A DNA stretch of 64,000 nucleotides, taken from contig NZ_PVTP01000009.1 in NCBI RefSeq assembly GCF_003003285.1, positions 1-64,000 on the forward strand. Direction: 5' to 3'. This stretch comes from Yoonia maritima (GTDB taxonomy: Bacteria > Pseudomonadota > Alphaproteobacteria > Rhodobacterales > Rhodobacteraceae). The position numbers and the translations under genes are program-made. Shown here piece after piece: positions 37,476-46,600 of this stretch; the stretch's first letter is position 1, and each line of letters starts with the position of its first letter. The notes beneath the pieces were generated by a model, which worked only from the letters and a program-made list of their open reading frames with translations, did no database searches and was not told the DNA's origin.

Positions 37476-38054
37476 ATGGCCCGTGCTGCACTTTATGATC
37501 GTGATGACCTCATCAAGCGTGCTAAGTCTGTGTTTTGGAAGCGCGGTTGGGCTGGTACGTCTCTGAAGGATCTTGAAGCTGCGCTGGATACGCGACCGGG
37601 CAGCTTTTATGCCGCGTTTGGATCAAAAGAAGCCCTGTATAAACTGACCCTAAGCCAGTACGCCCAAGAAGGTATGGACAACATAAATGCGCTTTGCGCG
37701 GCGCAAGGGGGGTTGGCCGCATTGCAAACATATCCGCGCATATTAGTTGAAGACCCGGCGATGGCCGGGCACGCTTGTATGCTGGCAAAAACGTTTCTTG
37801 AGCTAAAGGGGCAAGATCATCCGCTGGCGGAAGTCGCCAATGATCTGCTGTTTCAGATGGAGCAAAAATTCGCGGCGTTGTTTGTGGCGGCACAAGCAGC
37901 CGGTGACATTGCGCCACACCGTGACCCCAAAGCGCTGGCGCGTCGCTATCAGTCTGATCTCCTGGGGCTGCGGGTGCTTGCAGCGCGTGCGCCCGATCAG
38001 GCGAAGGCGATCGCGCGCGACATGGCGGATGAACTGGGTGGCCTAAGCGCCTAA
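37476..38054 (+). CDS. TetR-family transcriptional regulator
   Basis: A repressor of about 192 residues: helix-turn-helix DLIKRAKSVFWKRGWAGTSLK then LEAALDTRPGSFYAAFGSKE, with a C-terminal ligand domain. The HTH sequence (F(W)x(K)GW..TS...LxxAxxxxxGSFYAAFGSKEAL) is of the AcrR/QacR-like subgroup that often senses electrophiles. ATG 37476 is chosen with GAGAT before it; ATG 37464 is also possible. Two palindromic operators lie just upstream, consistent with self-repression and repression of the divergent AhpD-like gene. Its 3' end overlaps the convergent DUF374 gene by 12 nt. Confidence 0.85.
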   Translation: MARAALYDRDDLIKRAKSVFWKRGWAGTSLKDLEAALDTRPGSFYAAFGSKEALYKLTLSQYAQEGMDNINALCAAQGGLAALQTYPRILVEDPAMAGHACMLAKTFLELKGQDHPLAEVANDLLFQMEQKFAALFVAAQAAGDIAPHRDPKALARRYQSDLLGLRVLAARAPDQAKAIARDMADELGGLSA

Positions 38055-38726
38055 GCGTAACAGCGCGTCAGCGCGCGCAGTTGTGTCTTGCATGAATTGG
38101 TGCATTTCAATTCGTAAGGCCTCGATTTGTTCGGGCTCCATCTTGCGTTGCACATCACCGTTGAAGCGACGAAATACATAAGCGCCCTGCCCATAGGGGT
38201 GCGGTACAAGCATCTTGTCCCACGAAGCAAGCCGACGCCCTTTGCTAACGGAAAAGGCATAACAAAACACAGGCATACCCGTGGTCCTAGCCCAATCAAG
38301 GGGCGCATCTTTGACTTCTAGCGCGGGGCCAAGTGGTCCGTCGCCAGTCATGCCTATGCTGACGCCTTCTTTCACACGTTTTAGAACTTCGCGTGACGCC
38401 GACCGATTCGATTTTTTGCGTGACATCTGCATCGGGCGCAGTCCAACGCGACGCTGAAGCGCACCGGATACGCGTCCAACAGGTGAACTATCGTGCAAGC
38501 TGGATAATGGGCCGTCTGTGACGGGCCAGTGCAAAGCGCCCATCACCGATCGGCTGTGCCACATGACAAGAAGAACAGGGCCGTCTTGCAATGCTACGTG
38601 TAACTCGTCCAATCCTTCAGTTTTCCAATGGATTCGTCGATTGCATAGACTGAGATACCCACCGATTAACCCGGCGATCCGTGCAGCGAGCCACTCTGAT
38701 TTTTCAATACGACGGCGAAGTGACAC
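38043..38726 (-). CDS. DUF374 lysophospholipid acyltransferase-like protein
   Basis: A 227-residue protein of the DUF374 branch of the LPLAT superfamily: VLLVMWHSRSVMGALHWP contains the catalytic His block and VSIGMTGDGPLGPALEVKDA the conserved GxDGPxGP motif (here GDGPLGP). Related genes lie near lipid A synthesis genes, so acylation of a lipid A-type or envelope lipid is likely but unproved. It is single on the minus strand, upstream of tRNA-Trp. Confidence 0.8.
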   Translation of the reverse strand: MSLRRRIEKSEWLAARIAGLIGGYLSLCNRRIHWKTEGLDELHVALQDGPVLLVMWHSRSVMGALHWPVTDGPLSSLHDSSPVGRVSGALQRRVGLRPMQMSRKKSNRSASREVLKRVKEGVSIGMTGDGPLGPALEVKDAPLDWARTTGMPVFCYAFSVSKGRRLASWDKMLVPHPYGQGAYVFRRFNGDVQRKMEPEQIEALRIEMHQFMQDTTARADALLRLGA

Positions 38727-38850
38727 GAAGGCGAGGCCTTTCTTAGGGAAATCTTTGCGTTGTTTTCACATTTTTGCCTATGAAGGCAAGTCTAGTGCGG
38801 GTTGCCTCTTGATCCGGTTAGATTTTCAGACTAGTTCGGCAACTGGTCTT

Positions 38851-38926
38851 AGGGGTATAGCTCAGTTGGTAGAGCGACGGTCTCCAAAACCGTAGGTCTG
38901 GAGTTCGAGTCTCCATGCCCCTGCCA
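38851..38926 (+). tRNA. trnW: tRNA-Trp (anticodon CCA)
   Basis: A complete 76-nt cloverleaf: acceptor AGGGGTA pairs with TGCCCCT, the D-loop region is AGCTCAGTTGGTAGAGC, the anticodon arm is ACGGT-CTCCAAA-ACCGT with anticodon CCA at 38884-38886, and the T-arm GGAGTTCGAGTCTCC. Discriminator G and CCA are encoded (38923-38926). In many alphaproteobacteria tRNA-Trp directly precedes secE-nusG; here a sulfotransferase-like gene lies between. Confidence 0.97.
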
Positions 38927-38968
38927 GACCAGATCGTTGCCGCTAAGCCGGGGGATCAAATCCAACAC

Positions 38969-39853
38969 ATGCCACAAGATGACTTTTCGATTGCGTTCCA
39001 CATAGGGGCGCACAAGACCGCTACGTCGCATTTGCAGCGGTCGTTGTTGATGGCATCCGATGATTTGATCAACGCGGGTGTTCGCTATTATGGCCCAGAA
39101 CATTTTCGACTGCCAGGGCGTAAGATTTCGGCACTTTTTGGAATGCGTTCGCGTGCCGGTGGTGGGCGTAGTAAGCGGTCGCCACAGGACCAGCTTGGGT
39201 TGATGCGCAAAGGTGCCAGTCGGCTTGTGTTCAGTGAAGAGAATTTCATCGGCACGTTAGCCCATCCACAGCGTAGCGATATCGAATTTGGTTACCCGCG
39301 CGCTGACATGAAGATTGCGCAGTTGTCACAAGCGCTTGGGCGTCCGCTCGACCTTTTTTTAAGTCTGCGTAAGCCGACGGCGCTGATTAACTCTGTTTAT
39401 TCGCAATTATTGCGGGGTAACAAGGTTATGCCCTTTGCTGAATATAAGGCGATGGTCCCGATGGCGCGTGGTGATTGGGCGGACTTGGTTGCGCGTTTGC
39501 GTGCGACATCTGGTGTCGGTCAGCTGGTCGTCTGGGCCTACGAAGACTACAATGACGTGTTCGAAGATATTTGCGTTGCGATGGTCGGGCAGAAGGTTTC
39601 TCCGATTGAGCGCAATGTTAATCCGCGATTGTCAGCACAAGCCGTTGCGCAAACGCTGGCCCGCTATGACGCGGGTGAGCGCGGAGATATTGCAAAGGAC
39701 GCCGGCAACGCGTTTCCAGTTGAGCAAGGATACGATAGGTTTGACGGCTTCTCCGAAAGCGAGCACGACTTTACCGATATGACATACCGCGCCCAGATTG
39801 CAGCGATTGCCGACATGGCCGGTGTAACGCTTCTTAAGCCACGCGGTGATTGA
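38969..39853 (+). CDS. Sulfotransferase-like protein inserted between tRNA-Trp and secE
   Basis: A 294-residue protein beginning MPQDDFSIAFHIGAHKTATS, a PAPS-binding-like motif (HIGAHKT(A/G)TS, compare the 5'-phosphosulfate loop of sulfotransferases). The remainder includes LFLSLRKPTALINSVYSQLL, which resembles the 3'-phosphate-binding region (RxP...S.Y). It probably transfers sulfate to a carbohydrate or other surface molecule; the acceptor is unknown. An upstream in-frame ATG at 38915 lies inside the tRNA and is rejected. The gene starts 42 bp after the tRNA and ends 72 bp before secE. Confidence 0.7.
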   Translation: MPQDDFSIAFHIGAHKTATSHLQRSLLMASDDLINAGVRYYGPEHFRLPGRKISALFGMRSRAGGGRSKRSPQDQLGLMRKGASRLVFSEENFIGTLAHPQRSDIEFGYPRADMKIAQLSQALGRPLDLFLSLRKPTALINSVYSQLLRGNKVMPFAEYKAMVPMARGDWADLVARLRATSGVGQLVVWAYEDYNDVFEDICVAMVGQKVSPIERNVNPRLSAQAVAQTLARYDAGERGDIAKDAGNAFPVEQGYDRFDGFSESEHDFTDMTYRAQIAAIADMAGVTLLKPRGD

Positions 39854-39925
39854 TCTGCCTGCGGGCTTGAAATCATGGTGCGAACGCCGTATGTCGCGGG
39901 GTGTTTCCACAAAGGACGATATGTC

Positions 39926-40126
39926 ATGGCCATCGCCAATCCTGTCAAGTTTTTCCAAGAGGTCCGTGCTGAGGTCTCTAAGGTCGTATGGCCGACACGC
40001 CGCGAAGTCGTTTTGACCACGATCATGGTGTTCATCCTCGCATCTATCGCCGCGATCTTTTTCTCGCTTGTGGATATGGCGATTCGGGCTGGTTTGACTG
40101 GTGTGCTGAATTACTTTGGTGGCTAA
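39926..40126 (+). CDS. secE: Preprotein translocase subunit SecE
   Basis: A small single-spanning subunit of the SecYEG channel, 66 residues: an amphipathic segment PVKFFQEVRAEVSKVVWPTR followed by one membrane helix (VVLTTIMVFILASIAAIFF). The motif VxWPTRxE is diagnostic. ATG 39926 has AAAGGA 9 nt before it; the longer frame upstream is not conserved. nusG follows after a spacer that contains a terminator-like hairpin, so secE and nusG may be partly separate here. Confidence 0.95.
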   Translation: MAIANPVKFFQEVRAEVSKVVWPTRREVVLTTIMVFILASIAAIFFSLVDMAIRAGLTGVLNYFGG

Positions 40127-40205
40127 CATCGTGTGGAAATTGCCGTTCACCCCTTGAAAACATTGGGTGTCGGCGGTAATAGCCACAAACTCCTGAAATT
40201 GGCGT

Positions 40206-40238
40206 GCGGCGAATCGAGCTTCACGCCGCTTTTATTTT
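40206..40238 (+). terminator. Terminator-like hairpin between secE and nusG
   Basis: GCGGCG pairs with CGCCGC (inner GAA/TTC may extend the stem) and is followed by TTTTATTTT. A second hairpin, AGCAGC-CGC-GCTGCT, lies at 40246-40260. In most bacteria secE and nusG are co-transcribed, so this is probably an attenuator with partial readthrough. Confidence 0.6.
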
Positions 40239-40317
40239 CAGGACTAGCAGCCGCGCTGCTGGGTTTAATTTGAACATGCGGCCCGTTGTGGTCGGCGACG
40301 ACAAGGTGCTTTGACAC

Positions 40318-40848
40318 ATGGCGAAACGTTGGTACTCCGTAAGCGTTCTCTCGAACTTCGAGAAGAAAATCGCAGAAGCGATCCGCACAAAGGCGGAAGA
40401 GCAGGGCCTAGCTGAGCAAATCGGCGAAGTTCTTGTGCCGACTGAAGAAGTCATCGAAATTCGCCGCAATAAAAAAGTCACGACCGAGCGCCGCTTTATG
40501 CCCGGTTACGTGCTTGTTCACATGGAAATGTCGGACGAAGGTTATCACCTGATCAACTCTATTAACCGCGTCACAGGTTTCTTGGGTCCGCAAGGCCGCC
40601 CAATGCCAATGCGTGATGCCGAAGTGCAGGCTATCCTTGGTCGCGTACAAGAAGGCGAAGATGCGCCACGTACGCTGATCCACTTCGACATCGGAGAAAA
40701 AGTCAAAGTCAACGAAGGTCCGTTCGAAGACTTCGACGGTATGGTTGAGGAAGTTGACGACGAGAACCAGCGCCTGAAAGTGACTGTTTCGATCTTTGGT
40801 CGGGCCACGCCGGTTGAATTGGAATTCACGCAGGTTACTAAACAGTAA
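40318..40848 (+). CDS. nusG: Transcription antitermination factor NusG
   Basis: NusG binds RNA polymerase, suppresses pausing and couples transcription with translation and Rho. The 176-residue product has the N-terminal NGN domain (MAKRWYSVSVLSNFEKKIAE, RRFMPGYVLVHMEM) and a C-terminal KOW domain (GEKVKVNEGPFEDFDGMVEE). The start ATG at 40318 has AAGGTG upstream. It is followed by a dispersed palindrome and then rplK. Confidence 0.97.
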   Translation: MAKRWYSVSVLSNFEKKIAEAIRTKAEEQGLAEQIGEVLVPTEEVIEIRRNKKVTTERRFMPGYVLVHMEMSDEGYHLINSINRVTGFLGPQGRPMPMRDAEVQAILGRVQEGEDAPRTLIHFDIGEKVKVNEGPFEDFDGMVEEVDDENQRLKVTVSIFGRATPVELEFTQVTKQ

Positions 40849-40913
40849 TCCGTGTGTTCAGACGTGGGAGAGCATCGCTCGAACCACGGCAAAACCGCCC
40901 CTTCGGGGGCATT

Positions 40914-40935
40914 GTAGGGTGGATTTCAATCCACC
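40914..40935. repeat. Dispersed palindromic repeat, copy 3
   Basis: GTAG-GGTGGATT, TC, AATCCACC (perfect 8-bp stem) lies between nusG and rplK. Just before it, GCCCC-TTCG-GGGGC (40897-40910) forms a UUCG-capped hairpin. The repeat is the same as at 9138 and 26369, here inside an otherwise conserved operon. Confidence 0.7.
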
Positions 40936-40955
40936 GCTGAAAAAGGAGAGGCCCC

Positions 40956-41381
40956 ATGGCCAAGAAAATCGTTGGACAGCTGAAACTGCAGGTTCCTGCA
41001 GGCGCAGCCAACCCATCCCCGCCCGTAGGCCCAGCACTGGGTCAGCGCGGCATCAACATCATGGAATTCTGTAAAGCGTTTAACGCAAAAACAGCTGACA
41101 TGGAAAACGGTGCACCTTGCCCAACCGTAATCACATATTACGCGGACAAGTCGTTCACGATGGAAATCAAGACGCCACCTGCGTCTTACTACATCAAAAA
41201 AGCTGCAAAGCTGAAATCTGGTTCAAACACACCGGGTAAAGCAGTTGCTGGTTCGATCACTGCTAAGCAGGTTCGTGAAATCGCAGAAGCTAAAATGAAG
41301 GACCTCAACGCGACGTCCATCGAAGGCGCAATGCAGATCATCATGGGCTCTGCCCGCTCTATGGGTGTGGAGGTCAAGTAA
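40956..41381 (+). CDS. rplK: 50S ribosomal protein L11
   Basis: A 141-residue L11 which, with L7/L12, forms the GTPase-associated centre. The sequence [20 protein letters not shown] is the N-terminal domain, and the C-terminal rRNA-binding domain includes [19 protein letters not shown]. It has an AAAAAGGAGAG site before the ATG and overlaps rplA by one base; L1 may repress this pair translationally, as in other bacteria, but no target helix is identified. Confidence 0.98.
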   Translation: MAKKIVGQLKLQVPAGAANPSPPVGPALGQRGINIMEFCKAFNAKTADMENGAPCPTVITYYADKSFTMEIKTPPASYYIKKAAKLKSGSNTPGKAVAGSITAKQVREIAEAKMKDLNATSIEGAMQIIMGSARSMGVEVK

Positions 41382-42082
41382 TGGCAAAATTCGGTAAGCG
41401 CACAACCGCAGCTCGCGCTGCGTTCGAAGGCAAACACAACGTATCAGTAACTGATGCCGTTGCTCTGATCAAAGACAACGCAAAAGCGAAATTCGACGAA
41501 ACAATCGAAATCGCAATGCAGCTGGGTGTTGACCCACGTCACGCTGACCAAATGGTTCGCGGCACAGTAAGCCTGCCAAACGGCACAGGCAAAACTGTTC
41601 GTGTTGCTGTTTTCGCGCGTGGCGAAAAAGCTGACGAAGCAAAAGCAGCTGGTGCAGACATCGTTGGTGCAGAAGACCTGATGGAAACTGTTCAAGGCGG
41701 CAAGATCGACTTTGATCGTTGCATTGCGACACCTGACATGATGGGTGTTGTCGGTCGTCTGGGTAAAGTTCTTGGCCCACGCAACCTGATGCCAAACCCA
41801 CGCGTTGGTACTGTGACTATGGACGTTAAAGCGGCTGTCGAAGCTGCTAAAGGCGGTGAAGTGCAGTTCAAAGCTGAAAAGGCTGGTGTTGTACACGCAG
41901 GTATCGGCAAGGCTTCTTTCTCGGCTAAGCAGCTGGAAGAAAACATGCTGGCATTTGTTGAAGCGGTAAGTAAAGCCCGCCCAACAGGTGCAAAAGGCAC
42001 ATACATGAAAAAGATCGCTGTCAGCTCTACAATGGGCCCAGGCGTATCCGTTGACGTAGCTTCGGCGACTGGCAACGAATAA
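41381..42082 (+). CDS. rplA: 50S ribosomal protein L1
   Basis: A 233-residue L1 protein of the ribosomal stalk base ([40 protein letters not shown]). It is the last gene of the rplKA unit; a strong terminator follows at 42108. Codon use is highly biased, as expected for an abundant ribosomal protein. Confidence 0.98.
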   Translation: MAKFGKRTTAARAAFEGKHNVSVTDAVALIKDNAKAKFDETIEIAMQLGVDPRHADQMVRGTVSLPNGTGKTVRVAVFARGEKADEAKAAGADIVGAEDLMETVQGGKIDFDRCIATPDMMGVVGRLGKVLGPRNLMPNPRVGTVTMDVKAAVEAAKGGEVQFKAEKAGVVHAGIGKASFSAKQLEENMLAFVEAVSKARPTGAKGTYMKKIAVSSTMGPGVSVDVASATGNE

Positions 42083-42107
42083 TTTTAGCATCTTTTTGAT
42101 GCATTGC

Positions 42108-42140
42108 GGCGGGTCCAGTTGGGCCCGCCGTTTTCGTTTT
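42108..42140 (+). terminator. Terminator after rplA
   Basis: GGCGGGTCC, AGTT, GGGCCCGCC (9-bp stem with one G-T pair), followed by GTTTTCGTTTT. It ends the rplKA transcript. Confidence 0.9.
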
Positions 42141-42173
42141 GTGATTGCAATTGTTAAAAAGTGGTATCTGGGG

Positions 42174-42202
42174 TTGGCAAATGCTCGCTCACGCAGTACC
42201 TA
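42174..42202 (+). promoter_or_regulatory. Possible promoter of rplJL-rpoBC
   Basis: TTGGCA, 17 bp, TACCTA lies after the rplA terminator. The -10 is weak, but spacing and the following hairpin match the pattern of the rpsL, rpsJ and rplB promoters. The remaining 42083-42433 leader holds no gene and probably also contains the L10 binding site. Confidence 0.4.
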
Positions 42203-42210
42203 ACAAACCT

Positions 42211-42243
42211 GGCCCGAGAGATTGATTCGTTCGGGCCTTTATT
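42211..42243 (+). terminator. Early attenuator-like hairpin in the rplJ leader
   Basis: GGCCCGA, 13-nt loop, TCGGGCC followed by TTTATT, beginning 9 bp after the proposed -10 element. It is located at the 5' end of the transcript rather than the 3' end of a gene, suggesting attenuation. Confidence 0.55.
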
Positions 42244-42433
42244 CGTCCGAGACGGTGGGTTGGCATTTATGTCGCTAATTCCTGCCTGAGGCGGGATAGA
42301 CCAGATTTTTGAGGCTCTCCTCGGCAATTTGGACGCCCCGTTTACATGGACTGTAGACTGTTGGGCGGCTTGCCGCGTGACAAAATTAGAGCCGGTGCTG
42401 GGCCTAACCCAGTGCCAAACTTGGAGTGAAACT

Positions 42434-42946
42434 GTGGATAGAGCACAAAAAGAACAGCTGGTCGACGATCTCGGCCAGATCTTTGAAAGCTCTGGCGTCG
42501 TAGTGGTTGCCCACTACGAAGGCATGACAGTTGCTGAAATGCAGGACCTGCGCGCGCAAATGCGTGATGCGGGTGGTTCTGTACGCGTTGCCAAGAACAA
42601 GCTCGCCAAAATCGCTCTTGAGGGCAAGCCATGCGAAAGCATCGCTGAGTACCTCTCGGGTATGACTGTAATCGCCTATTCCGAAGACCCTGTCGCAGCT
42701 GCGAAGGTCGTGGATAAGTACGCCAAAGGTAACGACAAGCTCGTTGTCTTGGGTGGTGCAATGGGTGACACAGCTCTTGATCCTGCTGGTGTTAAAGCCG
42801 TTGCCGGTATGCCATCGCGCGAGGAGCTTATTGCTTCTATCGTCGGTTGCATCGGTGCACCTGCTTCCAACATTGCTGGGGCCATTGGCGCGCCTGCTTC
42901 GAACATCGCAAGCATTCTTTCGACTATCGAAGAGAAAGCTGCATAA
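42434..42946 (+). CDS. rplJ: 50S ribosomal protein L10
   Basis: A 170-residue L10, anchoring the L7/L12 stalk and typically repressing its own operon. It starts at GTG 42434 (sequence [20 protein letters not shown]) with GGAG 7 nt upstream; the open frame extends back to 42329 but the extra residues are not L10-like and would bury the leader. The motif [15 protein letters not shown] is typical. The long leader (42083-42433) probably holds the autoregulatory site. Confidence 0.95.
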   Translation: MDRAQKEQLVDDLGQIFESSGVVVVAHYEGMTVAEMQDLRAQMRDAGGSVRVAKNKLAKIALEGKPCESIAEYLSGMTVIAYSEDPVAAAKVVDKYAKGNDKLVVLGGAMGDTALDPAGVKAVAGMPSREELIASIVGCIGAPASNIAGAIGAPASNIASILSTIEEKAA

Positions 42947-43014
42947 AGCATCTGAATTGACTTGGGGCTCTGCCCTGACGTTGGAACACACTTAAAACGA
43001 ACGGAAAGCATAAA

Positions 43015-43389
43015 ATGGCTGATCTGAAAAAACTAGCTGAAGAGATTGTTGGTCTTACCCTTCTCGAAGCACAAGAACTGAAAACCATCCTCAAAGACGA
43101 GTATGGCATCGAGCCCGCAGCTGGCGGCGCAGTAATGATGGCTGCAGGCGGCGACGCTGGTGGCGAAGCTGCTGCTGAGAAAACTGAATTCGACGTCGTT
43201 CTGAAGAACGCTGGCGCATCCAAAATCAACGTGATCAAAGAAGTTCGCGGCATCACAGGTCTTGGCCTGAAAGAAGCGAAAGATCTGGTTGAAGCTGGCG
43301 GCAAGATCAAAGAAGGCGCTGCGAAAGCAGAAGCTGAAGAGATCAAAGCTAAGCTGGAAGCAGTCGGCGCAGAAGTCGAACTGGCCTAA
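43015..43389 (+). CDS. rplL: 50S ribosomal protein L7/L12
   Basis: A 124-residue acidic stalk protein that recruits translation GTPases: N-terminal dimerisation domain ([20 protein letters not shown]), an alanine/glycine hinge, and the C-terminal GTPase-binding domain ([34 protein letters not shown]). A 245-bp structured spacer follows before rpoB. Confidence 0.98.
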   Translation: MADLKKLAEEIVGLTLLEAQELKTILKDEYGIEPAAGGAVMMAAGGDAGGEAAAEKTEFDVVLKNAGASKINVIKEVRGITGLGLKEAKDLVEAGGKIKEGAAKAEAEEIKAKLEAVGAEVELA

Positions 43390-43427
43390 GCTAGTATCAG
43401 GCGAAGTTTTCTTCGTCATGAAAATAA

Positions 43428-43560
43428 GGCTGGGCGCGCAGAAATGTGCGTCCAGCCGAACCTGTCTTAGAGGTCGGTCAAATGCTGACCGACCCCTTGG
43501 GTAGGTTTGAGATGTCGGGAGGGTGCCGGTGGGACGGCAGCCACGAATAGACATCAAACC
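43428..43560 (+). promoter_or_regulatory. Strongly structured rplL-rpoB spacer
   Basis: Three consecutive RNA helices are visible: a 13-bp hairpin with a GAAA loop (GGCTGGGCGCGCA...TGTGCGTCCAGCC, 43428-43457), a 9-bp hairpin (GGTCGGTCA...TGACCGACC, 43472-43494), and a long-range stem GGTTT-GA-GATGTC / GACATC-AAACC (43504-43560). None has a T-tract. In E. coli this spacer carries an attenuator and an RNase III site; an equivalent processing role is inferred. Confidence 0.6.
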
Positions 43561-43634
43561 CCCGGTCAAATGGGTGGTGCGTCGCGGCCCGGGCGATGTG
43601 TCATTCGAGAGACAAACAAAAGGTGACACCGCAT

Positions 43635-46600
43635 ATGGCTTCCTCCTTCCTTGGTCAGAAACGCCTGCGTAAGTACTACGGCAAAATCCGTGAAGTACTC
43701 GAAATGCCGAACCTCATTGAGGTTCAGAAATCTTCTTATGATCTGTTCCTGCGCTCTGGCGACAGTGACACACCGCTTGACGGCGAAGGCATCAAAGGTG
43801 TCTTCCAGTCGGTGTTCCCGATCAAAGATTTCAATGAAACAGCTTTGCTTGAGTTCGTAAAATACGAGCTTGAAAAGCCAAAATATGACGTCGAAGAGTG
43901 CATGCAGCGCGACATGACGTACAGCGCGCCTCTTAAGGTCACGCTGCGTTTGATCGTGTTTGATGTGGACGAAGATACAGGCAACAAGTCTGTTAAAGAC
44001 ATCAAAGAACAAGACGTGTTCATGGGCGATATGCCTTTGATGACGCCGAACGGCACATTTGTCGTGAACGGCACAGAGCGCGTTATCGTATCTCAGATGC
44101 ACCGTTCACCTGGCGTGTTCTTCGATCACGACAAAGGTAAAACACACTCGTCCGGTAAACTTCTGTTTGCTTGCCGCATCATCCCATACCGCGGTAGCTG
44201 GCTGGACTTTGAATTCGATGCGAAAGACCTTGTATTCTGCCGTATCGACCGTCGTCGTAAACTGCCTGTCACAACCCTGCTTTATGCGCTGGGTCTAGAC
44301 CAAGAAGGCATCATGAATGCCTACTACGACACTGTTGAATATCACCTCGATGTTAAAGCGCGTGCTTGGCAGACAAAGTTCTTCCCAGAGCGTGTCCGTG
44401 GCACACGTCCTGCGTATGATCTGGTTGATGCGAAGACTGGTGAAGTCATCGCAAAGGCAGGCGAAAAAGTTACACCTCGTTCCGTCAAGAAACTGATCGA
44501 CGAAGGTTCTGTGACTGATTTGCTAGTTCCATACGAGCAAATCATCGGCAAATTTGTGTCGACTGACATCATCAACGAAGAAACTGGCGCGATTTATGTC
44601 GAAGCTGGTGATGAGCTGACTGTTGAAGTGGACAAAGCTGGCGATGTGATCGGTGGTACACTGAAAGATCTGGTTGATGCGGGCATCACCACGATCCCAG
44701 TCTTGGACATCGATAACGTCAACGTTGGCGCATACATGCGTAACACGATGGCAGCTGATAAGAACATGAACCGTGAAACGGCTCTCATGGATATCTACCG
44801 CGTGATGCGACCAGGCGAGCCACCTACCGTAGATTCTGCATCAGCACTGTTCGACACGCTGTTCTTCGATAGTGAGCGTTACGATCTGTCTGCTGTCGGT
44901 CGTGTTAAGATGAACATGCGTCTTGACCTAGATGCCGAAGACTCCATGCGCACATTGCGCAAGGAAGACATTGTATCCTGCATCAAAGCGCTGGTTGAGC
45001 TGCGCGACGGTAAAGGCGATATCGACGATATTGACCACCTTGGTAACCGTCGTGTCCGTTCCGTTGGCGAGCTGATGGAAAACCAATACCGTGTTGGCCT
45101 GCTTCGCATGGAGCGCGCGATCAAAGAACGTATGTCCAGCGTCGAAATCGACACTGTGATGCCACAGGACCTGATCAACGCGAAACCAGCGGCTGCTGCG
45201 GTGCGTGAATTCTTCGGCTCTTCGCAGCTGTCACAGTTCATGGACCAAACCAACCCGCTTTCCGAAGTGACGCACAAGCGTCGTCTGTCAGCGCTTGGAC
45301 CCGGTGGTCTGACCCGCGAACGTGCCGGCTTTGAGGTGCGCGACGTTCACCCAACGCACTACGGTCGTATGTGTCCAATTGAGACACCGGAAGGTCCAAA
45401 CATTGGTCTGATCAACTCGCTGGCTACTTTTGCGCGCGTGAACAAATACGGCTTTATTGAAACGCCGTACCGCAAGGTTGTTGAAGGCAAGGTAACTGAC
45501 GAAGTTAGCTATATGTCCGCGACCGAAGAAATGCGTCACACTGTGGCGCAGGCCAACGCGAACTTGGACGAAGACGGTGGTTTCAATAACGACCTCGTTT
45601 CAACACGTATGAACGGTGACTACACACTGGCTCCGCGCGAAAATGTCGACCTGATCGACGTTTCTCCAAAGCAGCTGGTTTCTGTTGCTGCGTCCTTGAT
45701 CCCATTCCTTGAAAACGACGATGCTAACCGGGCCCTGATGGGTTCGAACATGATGCGTCAGGCTGTTCCATTGCTTCAAGCCGAGGCCCCGCTTGTGGGT
45801 ACCGGTATCGAAGAAGTTGTGGCACGCGATTCAGGTGCTGCGATCATGGCGAAACGCGCTGGTATCATCGACCAAGTTGATGCGCAGCGTATCGTTATTC
45901 GTGCGACTTCTGATCTTGAACTGGGCGACGCAGGCGTAGACATCTACCGCATGCGTAAATTCCAGCGCTCGAACCAAAACACCTGCATCAACCAGCGTCC
46001 GCTGGTGAAGGTTGGCGATACAGTTCTTAAGGGCGAAGTTATTGCCGATGGTCCATCCACCGATATCGGTGAATTGGCTCTGGGTAAAAACGTGGTCGTC
46101 GCGTTTATGCCGTGGAACGGTTATAACTACGAAGATAGTATCCTGATCTCTGAGCGTATCACACGTGACGATGTCTTTACTTCGATCCACATCGAAGAAT
46201 TCGAAGTCGCTGCTCGTGATACAAAGCTTGGGCCAGAGGAAATCACACGTGATATTCCAAACGTCGGTGAAGAAGCGCTACGTAACCTCGACGAGGCTGG
46301 TATCGTATACATCGGTGCCGAAGTAGAGCCGGGCGACATTCTGGTCGGTAAGATCACACCAAAAGGCGAAAGCCCGATGACACCAGAAGAAAAGCTTCTG
46401 CGTGCTATCTTTGGTGAGAAAGCGTCTGACGTTCGCGATACATCGCTGCGCGTTAAACCAGGTGACTTCGGTACGGTCGTAGAAGTACGCGTCTTTAACC
46501 GCCATGGTGTGGAAAAAGACGAACGTGCGCTTCAAATCGAGCGTGAAGAAGTTGAACGTCTTGCACGTGACCGCGACGACGAATTGGTGATCCTTGACCG

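Noticed and set aside
38915..38968. ATG at 38915 as the start of the sulfotransferase-like gene
   Set aside because: It lies inside the 3' part of tRNA-Trp; the residues it adds are tRNA-derived and the PAPS-loop region fits ATG 38969.
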